Source: Arthrobacter alkaliphilus
GTDB lineage: Bacteria; Actinomycetota; Actinomycetes; Actinomycetales; Micrococcaceae
Direction of reading: 5' to 3'
NCBI RefSeq assembly: GCF_021483235.1
Contig: NZ_JAKEEC010000019.1
Span: 11,523 to 75,522, forward strand
Length of the DNA stretch: 64,000 nt
In this document: one piece after another, positions 1 to 9,102 of the stretch
Position numbering within the stretch: the stretch's first letter is position 1
Layout of the letters: every line of letters begins with the position of its first letter
Translations under genes and position numbers: made by a program
Notes under the pieces: model-generated
What the model was told of the DNA's origin: nothing
Seen by the model: the letters and a program-made list of their open reading frames with translations, nothing else
The model's database searches: none

Positions 1-212
1 ACCGCGAAGCGGACGCCCAAACGGGTGCGAGCCCTGCGAGCATGCATGTGGGGTGAGACTTGTCGGGCAAGGTTGGTACGGTGGAATGGTCCCGCCTGGG
101 TTCCCCCAATCTCAGGCGGGACATTCTTTGTCAGAAGGAGAGATGGACTGTGGGACTGCGGAGTTTCTTCACCCGGCGCCGAACACCAGCTGCAGGAGAG
201 TCCTCCGCAGTC

Positions 213-446
213 ATGGTGGCCACGGAACCCGAGCCGCTGACGCCCGCGCAGCTGGCAGACCTGGAAGTGGCGTGGGCCGAACTACAGCAGGCGGTCAAGG
301 AAGCGGGTGTGACGTCGTTCCGTGCCTGCACACGGGACGGGAGCCGCTGGCAAGACAACCCGGAGTCCGTACGGGCCATGGCGGACACGATAAGGCGCAC
401 CCAGAAGTACACCGCCGAGGGCATCCAGACCGGTCCGGAGCGGTAA
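213..446 (+). CDS. small hypothetical protein (77 aa)
   Basis: Unrecognised small acidic protein. The ATG at 213 was chosen because the residues before it are arginine-rich and look like shadow translation, while those after it read like a normal soluble helical protein. A GGAG at about 195 is rather far upstream, so the start is uncertain; the frame is open from 60. It ends 27 bases before the DNA ligase gene on the same strand and may share its transcript. No domain or signal sequence is visible. Confidence 0.4.
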   Translation: MVATEPEPLTPAQLADLEVAWAELQQAVKEAGVTSFRACTRDGSRWQDNPESVRAMADTIRRTQKYTAEGIQTGPER

Positions 447-473
447 AAACGGCCCGTCCTTTAGGCTGGGGCC

Positions 474-1486
474 ATGAGCGAGTCCATCCCGCCGGCTCTG
501 CAACCACCGGTTGCTGTTGCCCTGGCGAAGCTCGTCAAGAGTTTCCCGGCACCTGGCACATTGCCCGGCGGGATATACGCAGAACCCAAATGGGACGGCT
601 ACCGGACGATCGCCCTCATAAATTTTGACGGGGTGACGCTCTGGTCCCGGCAGGGCAAAGAACTTACACGGGTCCTGCCTGACCTGGCCGAAGCCCTCGC
701 GGCTCAGGTGCCTCCCGGAGTGGTCCTCGACGGCGAGGCCGTGATTTGGAACGGGAACACACTGGACTTCGAGGCGTTGCAGCGGCGCATGGTCACGTCC
801 AAGGCGGCTCTGCCGGCACTGGTAAGGAAGTTACCGGCCGCGTTCGCGGCCTTCGATGTTCTGGCCGTCGCCGGGCAGGACGTCCGGGGTGTACCGTTCA
901 CCGGCCGCCGGCAGCTGCTCGAGGAACTGGCCCGGAACTGGGCCGCGCCGTTGAACCTCTCCCCCGCCACCACGGACCGGGAACTGGCCAAGACGTGGCT
1001 AAGGGACTTGCCTGCAACAGGAGTGGAAGGGCTGGTCTTTAAGGGAGGCTCCCAGCCCTATGACGGCTCACGTTCCTGGTCAAGTTGAAGCACAAAAATG
1101 TCCTGGATGTTGTCTGCGCCGCCGTCATAGGTTCTCTGACCCAGCCCCAGGCCATCGTCGCCGGTTTGGCGATGGACGGGCAGCTGCGGATCGTTGGCCG
1201 CTCGACGGTGCTCTCAACTCGTGTAGGGGGTAAGCTGGGCCGCCAGCTCCGCCCGGCGCAGCCCGGGCATCCATGGCCCGAAGAGATCAGCGAAACCTCG
1301 CTGAACAGGTTCAGCAAGGACAAAGGCCCCGTGCGCCTGACGCTGATCGAACCGCTCGTGGTGGAAGTCGCGGCCGACGTCGCCTGGTCCGGCACCTCCT
1401 TCCGCCACCCACTGACCTACCAGCGGGCCAGGCCCGAGCTGGATCCCAGCGACGTCGAACTCCCCCCGCACATCAAAGCCCGGTAA
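474..1486 (+). pseudogene. ATP-dependent DNA ligase, split by a frameshift
   Basis: The first part (474-1088) carries the nucleotidyltransferase core of an ATP-dependent DNA ligase: the adenylation motif KWDGYR near residue 39, LDGEAV (motif III) and VEGLVFKGG (motif IV). The frame then ends at TGA just after SRSW. The next frame (1085-1486) continues with KLKHKNVLDVV, the expected motif V, and an OB-fold-like C-terminus ending in PPHIKAR. Adding one base after the TGG codon near 1079 would restore about 337 residues, the size of short LigC-type ligases. A nick-sealing role would be expected if it were intact. As it stands the OB domain is detached, so it is a pseudogene or the site of a sequencing error. 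Confidence 0.85.
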
Positions 1487-1608
1487 ACCCGAAGTCCCGT
1501 GGACGGGTTGTGCCCACTGGGGTCAGGTGGAGCCCTCCGCACAGCTCAGGCTGTCCGCATTGACGTGCAACCCGTTCTTTGTCGTAGCCCTCCCCCATAA
1601 TGAAACCC

Positions 1609-1631
1609 GCGGCTAACTACGGCCGCTTTTT
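1609..1631 (+). terminator. rho-independent terminator after the ligase
   Basis: GCGGC (1609-1613) pairs with GCCGC (1622-1626) around an 8-base loop and is followed directly by five T. It lies between the ligase remnant and the next plus-strand gene. The stem is short, so it is a modest candidate. Confidence 0.45.
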
Positions 1632-1671
1632 ATTGGCGTGGCTATTCGCATATATGTTCTAAGGTTGTGTT

Positions 1672-2004
1672 ATGGGACCAGAACAAGCTTCCGAACTGCA
1701 GCGGCAGTACGCGAGGCGGGCCGGCCCCATCGGCCTGACCGTGGAAGAGCTCGACTTCGAGCATTTTCCGGTCAAGAACGGCTTCCCGGGGATCCCGGTA
1801 AAGGTATGGATCCGGTTCCCGAACTGCGCAGAACTGGTAGACGGTGAGGTGTTCGCCTGGACCGCCAGAGCGGCCGAAGTGACGTGGAAGGACGGGCCGG
1901 TCACGTACAGGACCTGGGTGTGGAGCTCGGCGGTCACCCGCCGGGAAGATTTGAACAGAGCAAACTTGGGAGAACGAACCAACCGTGACAGCAACAATAA
2001 GTGA
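1672..2004 (+). CDS. hypothetical protein (110 aa)
   Basis: Unrecognised 110-residue protein beginning MGPEQASELQRQ. The ATG at 1672 follows an AAGG a few bases upstream. It is rich in aromatic and charged residues in the middle (VKVWIRFPNCAELV) and has no visible membrane segment. Its 3' end overlaps the start of the DUF6504-like gene by 20 bases in another frame, which suggests co-transcription and possibly coupled translation. Confidence 0.55.
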   Translation: MGPEQASELQRQYARRAGPIGLTVEELDFEHFPVKNGFPGIPVKVWIRFPNCAELVDGEVFAWTARAAEVTWKDGPVTYRTWVWSSAVTRREDLNRANLGERTNRDSNNK

Positions 2005-2308
2005 AACAACCCTCAATGCGCCGGTGGACGTGGACGTCCGCTTCACTGCCACCGGCATGCCTTTGGCCGTCCGCTACGACGGTCGGATGTGGGCCGTGGC
2101 AGCCGAACCCCTGCACTGGTTCAGCAGAGATTCCTGGTGGGAAACCCGCCGCACCGCCGCCAAGGGCAGCGGTGACCTGGTAAGCATCGAGCACTGGCGG
2201 GTCCAGGTCCGCCTCGGACCCTCGACCTCACAGCTACGAACCTTTGATCTGCGCCGCGAACCCCTATCGGAGCAGTGGCTGCTCGAGTCCATCGACGACC
2301 GTCACTGA
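1985..2308 (+). CDS. DUF6504-like protein (107 aa)
   Basis: The spacing of PLAVRYDGRMWAV, a tryptophan pair (SWWE), HWRV and a C-terminal FDLRRE...WLLESI resembles the small actinobacterial DUF6504 family, often encoded near imuB/dnaE2 translesion genes. A role in DNA-damage tolerance is known only by association and is not shown here. The GTG start at 1985 follows GGGAGAA. Its stop overlaps the ATG of the next gene (TGATG at 2306-2310), so the two are probably translated together. Confidence 0.6.
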   Translation: MTATISETTLNAPVDVDVRFTATGMPLAVRYDGRMWAVAAEPLHWFSRDSWWETRRTAAKGSGDLVSIEHWRVQVRLGPSTSQLRTFDLRREPLSEQWLLESIDDRH

Positions 2309-2844
2309 TGCACCAACCCATCATCGGCAGACCTGTGCCTGACGAGGTCTGGGAGTCCGTCAGGGCCGAGTTCGCCCTGCCCAGCCAAGAACAGGTCCGG
2401 CACCGGCTCGCCGAACTCATGGAAGACCCGGCCCCGGTGATGCGCCAGCTCGTCCGGGTCATCGGTGAGGGCACGTACTGCCCGGGCTTCCAGTTCTTCC
2501 CCGACGGACAGCTCCACCCCGCCGTGGTGTCCCTCTTCCGGCACGCGATGGAATTGAAGATCCCGCACAACTACTTCACCGCCTGGATGATCACCCCCTC
2601 GGCCGACCTGGGCGGGGCAAGGCCCGTGGACTCCCTCCCCCAAGTACCGCAGCTGCACAATGCTTTGGATCGCTTCGCCGCTCAGCGCCGGGAACCCGGA
2701 GAGCCAACTAGGCTGAAACGGTGGAAATCACCGGAACAATACAGATGGCCGACGGCAGCATCGATCACGTCGCCGCACATGGTGACAGCTACGAGACCGC
2801 CAAGGCCGCTCTCGAGGCAGCCATCCCCGAAGGCACGAAGCTGA
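2308..2844 (+). CDS. hypothetical protein, start coupled to the DUF6504-like gene
   Basis: Starts at the ATG overlapping the upstream stop. Residues 1-135 read like a real soluble protein (GRPVPDEVWESV, CPGFQFFPDG, NYFTAWMITP). The last 45 or so are arginine/serine/proline-rich and overlap a better-looking small ORF at 2721-2867, so the true C-terminus may differ through a frameshift or readthrough. The middle resembles short actinobacterial plasmid proteins of unknown function. No catalytic motif was recognised. Confidence 0.5.
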   Translation: MHQPIIGRPVPDEVWESVRAEFALPSQEQVRHRLAELMEDPAPVMRQLVRVIGEGTYCPGFQFFPDGQLHPAVVSLFRHAMELKIPHNYFTAWMITPSADLGGARPVDSLPQVPQLHNALDRFAAQRREPGEPTRLKRWKSPEQYRWPTAASITSPHMVTATRPPRPLSRQPSPKARS

Positions 2845-2867
2845 TCGCCCTCCGCACGGACAGCTAA
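2721..2867 (+). CDS. small acidic protein (48 aa)
   Basis: A GTG-initiated 48-codon ORF reading MEITGTIQMADGS... and ending IPEGTKLIALRTDS. The alternation of beta-strand and helix (ETAKAALEAAIP) looks like a compact real protein, and similar short proteins of unknown function occur in actinobacterial plasmids. It overlaps the tail of the previous ORF in another frame. The ribosome-binding site is weak. Confidence 0.5.
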   Translation: MEITGTIQMADGSIDHVAAHGDSYETAKAALEAAIPEGTKLIALRTDS

Positions 2868-2903
2868 GCACCATGGCCGAAACGGAAAAGATACGCTGAT
2901 TGA

Positions 2904-3215
2904 ATGACTGATTCACTGTTTGAAATTGACGCGCCAGAAGGTCAAGCGCCACTACAGCACATGCCTATCACTGATGAGCAGATTGCTCAGATTAGGGCAG
3001 CTTTCGTCGACGCAAGTATTAACGAACAGCATGAGCGGAAATCAGTCATCGAGTCGTGCGTGGTTCGCCCTGTGACCTCTCTTCGCGATCTTTACGCTGC
3101 AGATGCACATCGTGTACTGAGCCTTATCCGACAGCGTAAAGAGGCGCGACCGAAGGTTGAGGGTGGTTCCGCCTGGGACAACAGAGAAGAAGAGACTTGG
3201 ATAGACAGGCTCTAG
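2904..3215 (+). CDS. hypothetical protein (103 aa)
   Basis: Unrecognised acidic 103-residue protein (MTDSLFEIDAP...). The DNA is less GC-rich than the preceding genes, suggesting a separate origin. It ends 23 bases before the 3' end of the convergent McrC-like gene, so it marks the left edge of the restriction cluster. No domain seen. Confidence 0.5.
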   Translation: MTDSLFEIDAPEGQAPLQHMPITDEQIAQIRAAFVDASINEQHERKSVIESCVVRPVTSLRDLYAADAHRVLSLIRQRKEARPKVEGGSAWDNREEETWIDRL

Positions 3216-3237
3216 ACGCTCAAGCTGAATACTGCGG

Positions 3238-5244
3238 TCAGGATCCGGTTGGCGTTGTCTCAGCTGACCCGAAGGACCTCATCAGCCTTACCAGCAACCC
3301 CTGACGGGGATCCAGAATAATGTCACGGCCGTCGGCCCAGGTTTCGGCTGTGACGACGTCTGAGTGGGCAGCAGGTATGCGGTACAGCCGGTTCATATTC
3401 TTCGAATCGCGAAGAATTGCCTGCAGGTTGGGGGTGTTTATATTCTTTTGGTCGTTTAGGAAGCCTGCGATGGCCTTGGCTTCGGGTTCGTTGCGCCCAC
3501 GGAGGGCCGCATCGAGCGTGTGAAGTCGGCCGCCCAATGTCTGTGTAAGGTTTACAGCCGCACCATACTCAGCCGCCGCCGGGTGGAAAATCTGTTCGTT
3601 CAGTACTCTTTCGAATGCTGCTGCTAGCCCAAGCAAGGGGCCTGAATGATCAGCATTTTCGGGGGCACTGAGTCCGAAATATTCGGCTGTGACGATCATC
3701 GTCTGGGCTTGTTGGTCTAGCTGCGGCCAGATCGCGCGCAGCGACGTAGCGGTCGCTTTCCGGGTTGGCGTGAGTGTTGTAGGCGGTAATCTGTCGGCTT
3801 CTCGCTGCATTGCATCGACAGCGACCTCTTGATGGATTGCTGCCGTAAATTCACCCGCCTCCGCGGAGTCTTCCGGTCGCGGCGATTTTAGAAGAGACAG
3901 GGAGCGCTCCCCTAGGCCGGCTGCCTTAACTGCCAGCTGCGCCGCAGCCTCGAAGGGTGTCATAGCGTCAGCTTCGGGGTCTAGTCCGAGGGCATGGAGC
4001 TCGCCACCATCATCGGTGACGAGAGTGTAATGGGTTGCTTTTCCTGGGCTGTAGTAGAAAATTGCTCCTATGGGAGGCTTTGAGTGCTTTAAGTTGCCGA
4101 AGTAGCCGAGCAGTTTGTAAAGCTCCTCCGTGGGCATTTTCCCTGGTCTGCGCCGCAACTTTGGGTCGAAGATCGCCAAGCCTCTTCCGGCGACCGTATC
4201 AGCTGTAACCGCCAGGTCGGGAAAGCCCTGCAGTTTTCCCGGGCCGGGTTTTAATGACCACAGCACTCCGCCCTCGGTCAGCGCCGCGAGTGAAGCTTGA
4301 AAGTGCAGTTTCAGGCTGCCGGCTCCAATGTTCCATGAGTACATCGGCCCGCGGTGACGCTGAGCAAGACTCTCGGCGGCCATGGCTGGTGCTCCGATAA
4401 GTGCTGTGATGGCGTTTGCCAGGTTCAGTAGGCACCAGATCTCAAAGAGTTTGGTGTCAAAGCGCGCATCATAGAAGCTCCACTCACGGAGTCCGACATC
4501 GGCAACAGCGTTGCCATTGCGCGTGGCTGCGACCCAATCTGCCAACTCTTTGTAGGGTTCCGGGGAGGCAATGTACCCGGCATCGAGCCGGGCGTTGACT
4601 CGTTCCATCAGGTCTGGGAGCGCCGAACGGCGCCATACGTTCAGGGCGGCTTCGCTGGTTCCTGAAAGCAGCGGCAGGCCGAGACTTCGGCCTAGTCCCT
4701 CCTGAAGGCGTTGGAGATCCCTGAGTTCCGGCGATTTGGCTGGGAGAAAGTCTCGAGGAATGGTTGCCAGGTCGCGTCTGATCCAGTGGGCTGCGTAGGA
4801 CGCCAGAACGTTCTCAGGTGTGGCACTTTCACGTTCCACCAAGCGAATTGGGTACCGTCTCGGAACGGCTATCCGCCCTTGTTCGCGGCTGTAGCGCGAC
4901 AGGTCCAGGCGACCACGGATTTGCCCTACAGACTCAGCACTCACTTGCGTGTAGCGGAAGGTGGGGCGGGCCGCTATTTCTCCCAGGATCCGCAGCAGCC
5001 TTTCCGCGGCCGCCAACGAAGCGCGCAGCCTCACGGCTGTCGCCAACTCATCAACGACCATTTCATCGGGCGTTGTGGCAAGTTGTTGGCTGACTTCCAA
5101 CTCCCATGTGGGGGCATCAGCGAAGTAGGTCGCCAGCAAAGGCAAGGATGCGTTGATGGCCGCACGACGTCCAGCACCTGTAAAGTGGCCGCCCTCGGCG
5201 TCTACATCAGCGTCAGCCAGTTCTTCACCGATTCTCTGCGCCAT
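3238..5244 (-). CDS. McrC-like nuclease subunit (DUF2357 plus PD-(D/E)XK)
   Basis: Predicted DNA-cleaving partner of the adjacent McrB-like motor, 668 residues. The N-terminal 250 residues are DUF2357-like with the family hallmark TPEN (142-145). A PD-(D/E)XK site follows: E268 in FEIW, D343 in FPDL, then D360-x-K362 in FDPKLR and YKLLGYFG. An unusual helical extension of about 220 residues (from about 440) contains AEYFGLS and an AFERVLN helix not found in short McrC proteins. The open frame extends to 5412, but ATG 5244 was chosen because it lies 4 bases after the McrB stop. Last gene of the leftward operon. Confidence 0.85.
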   Translation of the reverse strand: MAQRIGEELADADVDAEGGHFTGAGRRAAINASLPLLATYFADAPTWELEVSQQLATTPDEMVVDELATAVRLRASLAAAERLLRILGEIAARPTFRYTQVSAESVGQIRGRLDLSRYSREQGRIAVPRRYPIRLVERESATPENVLASYAAHWIRRDLATIPRDFLPAKSPELRDLQRLQEGLGRSLGLPLLSGTSEAALNVWRRSALPDLMERVNARLDAGYIASPEPYKELADWVAATRNGNAVADVGLREWSFYDARFDTKLFEIWCLLNLANAITALIGAPAMAAESLAQRHRGPMYSWNIGAGSLKLHFQASLAALTEGGVLWSLKPGPGKLQGFPDLAVTADTVAGRGLAIFDPKLRRRPGKMPTEELYKLLGYFGNLKHSKPPIGAIFYYSPGKATHYTLVTDDGGELHALGLDPEADAMTPFEAAAQLAVKAAGLGERSLSLLKSPRPEDSAEAGEFTAAIHQEVAVDAMQREADRLPPTTLTPTRKATATSLRAIWPQLDQQAQTMIVTAEYFGLSAPENADHSGPLLGLAAAFERVLNEQIFHPAAAEYGAAVNLTQTLGGRLHTLDAALRGRNEPEAKAIAGFLNDQKNINTPNLQAILRDSKNMNRLYRIPAAHSDVVTAETWADGRDIILDPRQGLLVRLMRSFGSAETTPTGS

Positions 5245-5248
5245 CTGC

Positions 5249-6415
5249 TCAGTAGCCCGTGCTGGAGGCCATCCGAAGATGCTGCAGTGCGTCCTTCGTG
5301 CGAGGAAGCGGCTTTGTCTGGAGCCAGGTCTCGGTCGCGTCGAGTTGAACTTTAGTGAGGTTTCCTGCCTGAGGGATGACTCGATCGGCAAGGGCCAGAT
5401 CAAGGGCGGCAATCAGCGCCGTCTCCTCGCTCGGGGCGGTGGGTAGCCTGAGTGCGAGTTGGCGGTAGACATCCACGACTTGCGCCGTGCCCAGCGGCCA
5501 GCCTGGGCGTCCGGTGGCTTCGTCTCCGTATCGGAGGGTTGAAAGCAGGTCAATCAAAATGGAAGTAGCATGCGCGACTTTCGGGTCAGCGACGAAGGCT
5601 TCTGCCTTGAACTCGTCGCCCCCATATGTGTCCTTGTACCACTTTGCTGCGCTGATCCGCGATTGTTTGAGTTCGGCTTCTAGCTGGTCTTTTTGGGGCA
5701 CTCCGACGTAGACGAACTGGAACCGTCGGCTCAGCCCTTGGGAGAAGGTGTACACGTAGTTCGTGTCCACGGTGTTCATTGTTGCAATGATTCGAAAGCG
5801 CTTTGGTAACCAAACCGCGTTTGTCTCTTCAGAGTCTCCGAACCACAGCGGCAGGGGCACGTCGTCGCCCCCGCCGCCCAGAACCGTGTAAAGGGGGCCG
5901 ATGGCCTTGTCGATTTCGGCCCGGCTGAACTCATCAATGATGAGCCAATGCGCTTGATGGGTTTCGCTCTCTTCCGGATCTGCCTGCCGGCTGATCACGG
6001 TCGCGCAATCTAAGGCGGCTCGGGGGACATGTCCCAGCCACGGGACCAGCGTTTCCATCCCACGCTTGGATGTGGGGTGCAGCCCGCCTATGACGTCGTA
6101 CGTGCTCCAGTCCGCGGTTGCCGTTTCCAGGTGGGCCGTTGCGTTGAAAGTCTCCGCCAGCACGTACGCCAAGGTGGTCTTACCGGTTCCGGGAGGGCCC
6201 TGAAGCACAATGTGACCTCCAAGGAGGGCGATTACACAGCGTTCCAGCAACGCCTCAGCGTCCGGGAGTAACAGGTTTTTGGCTTCAGCGAGTTTCAGTG
6301 CTTGAGCCGTCAACTCAGGCACGTTGGCGGACTCCAGGTGCTTTTGTGAAACCTTCTCGGCTGCACGGTAGTTCTCTTCAAACTCATAGAGGTTTACATC
6401 ATCGGAAAGGCTCAC
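5249..6415 (-). CDS. McrB-like AAA+ NTPase of the restriction system
   Basis: 388-residue motor. Walker A GPPGTGKTT is at about 73-81, Walker B is LIIDEFSRAEID, and the McrB-type sensor MNTVDTN...LSRRFQFV follows. In McrBC and LlaJI such motors hydrolyse NTP and drive translocation until the McrC-like nuclease cuts. Unlike E. coli McrB or R1.LlaJI there is no N-terminal DNA-binding domain; the separate upstream 264-residue protein may supply that role. The GTG at 6415 overlaps the stop of the upstream gene (GTGA), indicating translational coupling; the frame is open further upstream to 6493. Confidence 0.88.
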   Translation of the reverse strand: MSLSDDVNLYEFEENYRAAEKVSQKHLESANVPELTAQALKLAEAKNLLLPDAEALLERCVIALLGGHIVLQGPPGTGKTTLAYVLAETFNATAHLETATADWSTYDVIGGLHPTSKRGMETLVPWLGHVPRAALDCATVISRQADPEESETHQAHWLIIDEFSRAEIDKAIGPLYTVLGGGGDDVPLPLWFGDSEETNAVWLPKRFRIIATMNTVDTNYVYTFSQGLSRRFQFVYVGVPQKDQLEAELKQSRISAAKWYKDTYGGDEFKAEAFVADPKVAHATSILIDLLSTLRYGDEATGRPGWPLGTAQVVDVYRQLALRLPTAPSEETALIAALDLALADRVIPQAGNLTKVQLDATETWLQTKPLPRTKDALQHLRMASSTGY

Positions 6416-7206
6416 TTTGGGGTTTCCCTCTTTGTCAGGCCGGCCAGGAATGTGGCCTTGTTGGTGGTGGTAACGCGGCCGTAGCGCCGACAAGTGAAGG
6501 TCACATTACGGCGCGGATTGCGGCCTTCCTTCACTACTGTTGCGACCCTGAGATCCTTAATCTGCCAAAGCGCGCTGTCCAATAGGTCGTTGCCGTCCCG
6601 GTTGGCCACAACAAGCAGGTCCTGTCGTCGTAGCCATGCCGCCGGGGCCGAATTCCAAAGGTCGGCCACCACAGTGGCTTGGTCTCCGTCAACACTGAAG
6701 TGAAGTGGTTGAACGGCAGCTTTGCGGGTTTCTCGTTGGTCTGAGATCCACTGCAACAGCTGGTGGACGTCTGAGTAGCGTGCAGCGGCCCGTCCGTCCC
6801 AATGAGGATCCTCTACTGCGAACCCGTCCGCAGCAGCTTTGTCCAGTGTTGCCCTCTCGATATGCACGCTGGAGGAACGGCCCGTGGCGCGTTTCGTCCA
6901 GCCATCAAAGACTGCGATGACTTGCCGATCTTCGTCCACACCGAAGCCGACCGTCTGGCGGCCAGCTTCATCGAGCAAGTCATCTTCGTGAGCGCGCGTC
7001 GTTTGGATGCGATAGTTCGTGCCCGACCGTCCCTTGCCTTCGTGCGTGATCTTCCATGCGTAGGCGAGCAACGAAAACCGCCGTTTGCCGCGGGCGATAT
7101 CAACGCGCGTCGGATTGACACTCCGGCCACCACCGACGCTTTCGCGCGCGGCAACAGTCCATCCTGCTTCACTGAACTTCTCTAGGACGACATCAAGGGC
7201 GCTCAC
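6412..7206 (-). CDS. 264-residue accessory protein of the restriction system, candidate target-recognition subunit
   Basis: Not assigned to a family. The N-terminal half (SAGWTVAARES-like start, KRRFSLLAYAWKITHEGKG, NYRIQTTR) is a basic alpha/beta region reminiscent of the methylase-associated or specificity domains placed before McrB-type motors. The C-terminal part (NSAPAAWLRRQDLL, RNVTFTCRRYGRV) is also basic. It lies between methyltransferase 2 (60-base gap) and the McrB gene (4-base overlap), so its stoichiometry is probably tied to the motor. The role as split DNA-binding subunit is an inference from gene order and from the missing N-terminal domain of the McrB-like protein. Confidence 0.65.
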   Translation of the reverse strand: MSALDVVLEKFSEAGWTVAARESVGGGRSVNPTRVDIARGKRRFSLLAYAWKITHEGKGRSGTNYRIQTTRAHEDDLLDEAGRQTVGFGVDEDRQVIAVFDGWTKRATGRSSSVHIERATLDKAAADGFAVEDPHWDGRAAARYSDVHQLLQWISDQRETRKAAVQPLHFSVDGDQATVVADLWNSAPAAWLRRQDLLVVANRDGNDLLDSALWQIKDLRVATVVKEGRNPRRNVTFTCRRYGRVTTTNKATFLAGLTKRETPK

Positions 7207-7266
7207 GTTGCATACAGTACAGATAAGCCCAGTCGACGGAGAAACTGCGTCGACTGGTGGGACGCT

Positions 7267-9102
7267 TTAGCTCAGGTAGTAGTGCCTGTCCCTGTTAGCC
7301 AAGTTTGAGTTCAGCAGTTCCTCGAGAGCCTTGAATGACAGGCCCGTGGGTTTGGAGCCATTGGCAATGACGGCCCCAATGGACAGCGAGTACAGGTATT
7401 CGAGGCTCCGTTGATGGGTGACTTCGTTCTTGTCCCCCTGAGGCAGATTGCTTAGGTGGCGGCGGATAGCGTCCAAGGCGATTTCACCGGCACCGTTGAG
7501 GTTCTGCACGTCGCCCTTGGCTCCGGCCGTAAACGTGATCACGAGGTCGAAGAACGGTACAAGCTCTGCGCCGCTGCGACCCTTGTAGCCCTTCATTGAG
7601 CGTTGCTGCTTGTCTAGAACGCTCACGTCCGTTTGAACGAGTCCTGCATGGTCAGTGGCCGCGAGCAGGGCGGACCACACCTTGTCATCGGCATTGTGAA
7701 AGACCACGCTAGCCCGAGCGCCCGGTGCCAAGACCCTGCGAACTTCGGAGAATGCGCTGGAAAGCAGTTTCTCGTAGTCATCCAGAGACTTGCCGCCTGC
7801 AGTTGAGGGAAGCGATTTGTTGACAACAATTTCTTCAGTGAGATCTGTGACATCACCCAACCAGGATTCCCAAACGACGTTGCAATCGCCGTAGAACAGG
7901 TTTGCCCCGAAGGGCGGGTCGGTAAATACGTAGTCAATGCTTGAGCTTGGAAGCCAGGAAAGATCTGTCGCGGACGATTGGCGGGCGAAAGCACGGTCGG
8001 TGTCGTCTGCCAGGTTCTCCAAGGCGGGATGAGTTGAATAGAAGCGGCTGACCTGGGATACCTGATGACGGAAAATTTCAAAAACGTTCCCCTCAGCGAT
8101 CAACTGGGGGATGTAGAGGGTTCCGGTGAGGGGACGTTGACCGCCGAAAGCGTTATAGCGCCGCATTCTCGTTGAATGCCAGGCCGTGTTGGTAAAGGCG
8201 AACTTCAGAGCGGACTGAACTTTTGAGTCCGCTTGTGTGGTGATGTAGTGCCACAACTCGCTGAGCGCGAGTTGGCTGCGGTGATTCCAGAAGTCGGCTA
8301 CTTGGGTGACGTTTCGGAGATGCAGTGCTGAGCGGCGGTACATTTCCCGGTCGGGACCCAACGGAACACTGGGCATCCACCGGGTGACTGGCTGCCGGGC
8401 AAGTGAGGCCAGCAGGGTCAGGTCATTTTGGTCCGCGGGTCCTCTTTGAAGCTTGCGGCATGAACCGCAGGCGACAGCCTTTTCCGCAGGTTTACTGGGC
8501 ACGCCACTAAGACCAGAGCGGGTCTGCTCGTTGCCGCATTTTCCGCAGGTAAGAGTACGTGAACTACTGCCACTTTCAGTTTTCTGGTCCCAGACGCGAA
8601 TGGGTTCTGCGCATTGGGTGCAGGTGTGGACGTCCGTCCAAACTTGGTGGCGCAAGCGCTCCAGGCGGCCGCACGTCGGGCAATTCGACGCATATAGCGC
8701 TGTCTCTGTGGGGGTCAGGGCCGTAGTCAGGGAGACCATGGCTGCCGCGAGGACTGTCGGCGGTACCGGATGGCTGTGGTTATGAGCGAGATGAACAGCG
8801 CCAGGGGCAAGATCTGACAGTAGGGCACGCCGGCCTGTGTTGAGAGCGGCAAGCCCAGTCATCCCGGATCCGCAGAATGGGTCCAGGACCAGGCTGTCGG
8901 GTTCGCTGCTCGCCAGGATGAAAGGCTCAATCGCACCGGGCGGAACCTTGGTCGGGTAGGTATGTACCTGGTAAGCGCTGCTTCCCTTAGACGACGAAGT
9001 GTCTGTGGGAATGGGACGTTGCGCAGGCCCTGCGGTGCCCCGAAGCAGGTCTGTGAGGCGGGGTTCCATACTCGCCTCGGCGATGTCGGCGGTCAGGCTC
9101 AT
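7267..9102 (-). CDS. zinc-ribbon DNA methyltransferase 2
   Basis: 611-residue SAM-dependent amino-methyltransferase. The SAM motif DPFCGSGMTG is at 74-83, preceded by YPTKVPP. A cysteine-rich block at about 140-220 has four CxxC pairs (CPTC, CTQC, CGKC, CGSC). The catalytic TDPPFGAN follows near 400, so the motif order is SAM motif, zinc region, DPPF. This architecture matches zinc-ribbon-containing adenine/N4-cytosine methylases, but the modified base cannot be told from sequence. It starts inside the stop of methyltransferase 1 (4-base overlap). With its paralogue it probably protects host DNA from the McrBC-like nuclease. Confidence 0.85.
   Translation of the reverse strand: MSLTADIAEASMEPRLTDLLRGTAGPAQRPIPTDTSSSKGSSAYQVHTYPTKVPPGAIEPFILASSEPDSLVLDPFCGSGMTGLAALNTGRRALLSDLAPGAVHLAHNHSHPVPPTVLAAAMVSLTTALTPTETALYASNCPTCGRLERLRHQVWTDVHTCTQCAEPIRVWDQKTESGSSSRTLTCGKCGNEQTRSGLSGVPSKPAEKAVACGSCRKLQRGPADQNDLTLLASLARQPVTRWMPSVPLGPDREMYRRSALHLRNVTQVADFWNHRSQLALSELWHYITTQADSKVQSALKFAFTNTAWHSTRMRRYNAFGGQRPLTGTLYIPQLIAEGNVFEIFRHQVSQVSRFYSTHPALENLADDTDRAFARQSSATDLSWLPSSSIDYVFTDPPFGANLFYGDCNVVWESWLGDVTDLTEEIVVNKSLPSTAGGKSLDDYEKLLSSAFSEVRRVLAPGARASVVFHNADDKVWSALLAATDHAGLVQTDVSVLDKQQRSMKGYKGRSGAELVPFFDLVITFTAGAKGDVQNLNGAGEIALDAIRRHLSNLPQGDKNEVTHQRSLEYLYSLSIGAVIANGSKPTGLSFKALEELLNSNLANRDRHYYLS

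Noticed and set aside
53..628. 191-codon plus-strand ORF overlapping the first two genes
   Set aside because: Arginine/glycine/histidine-rich shadow of the 213-446 and ligase frames.
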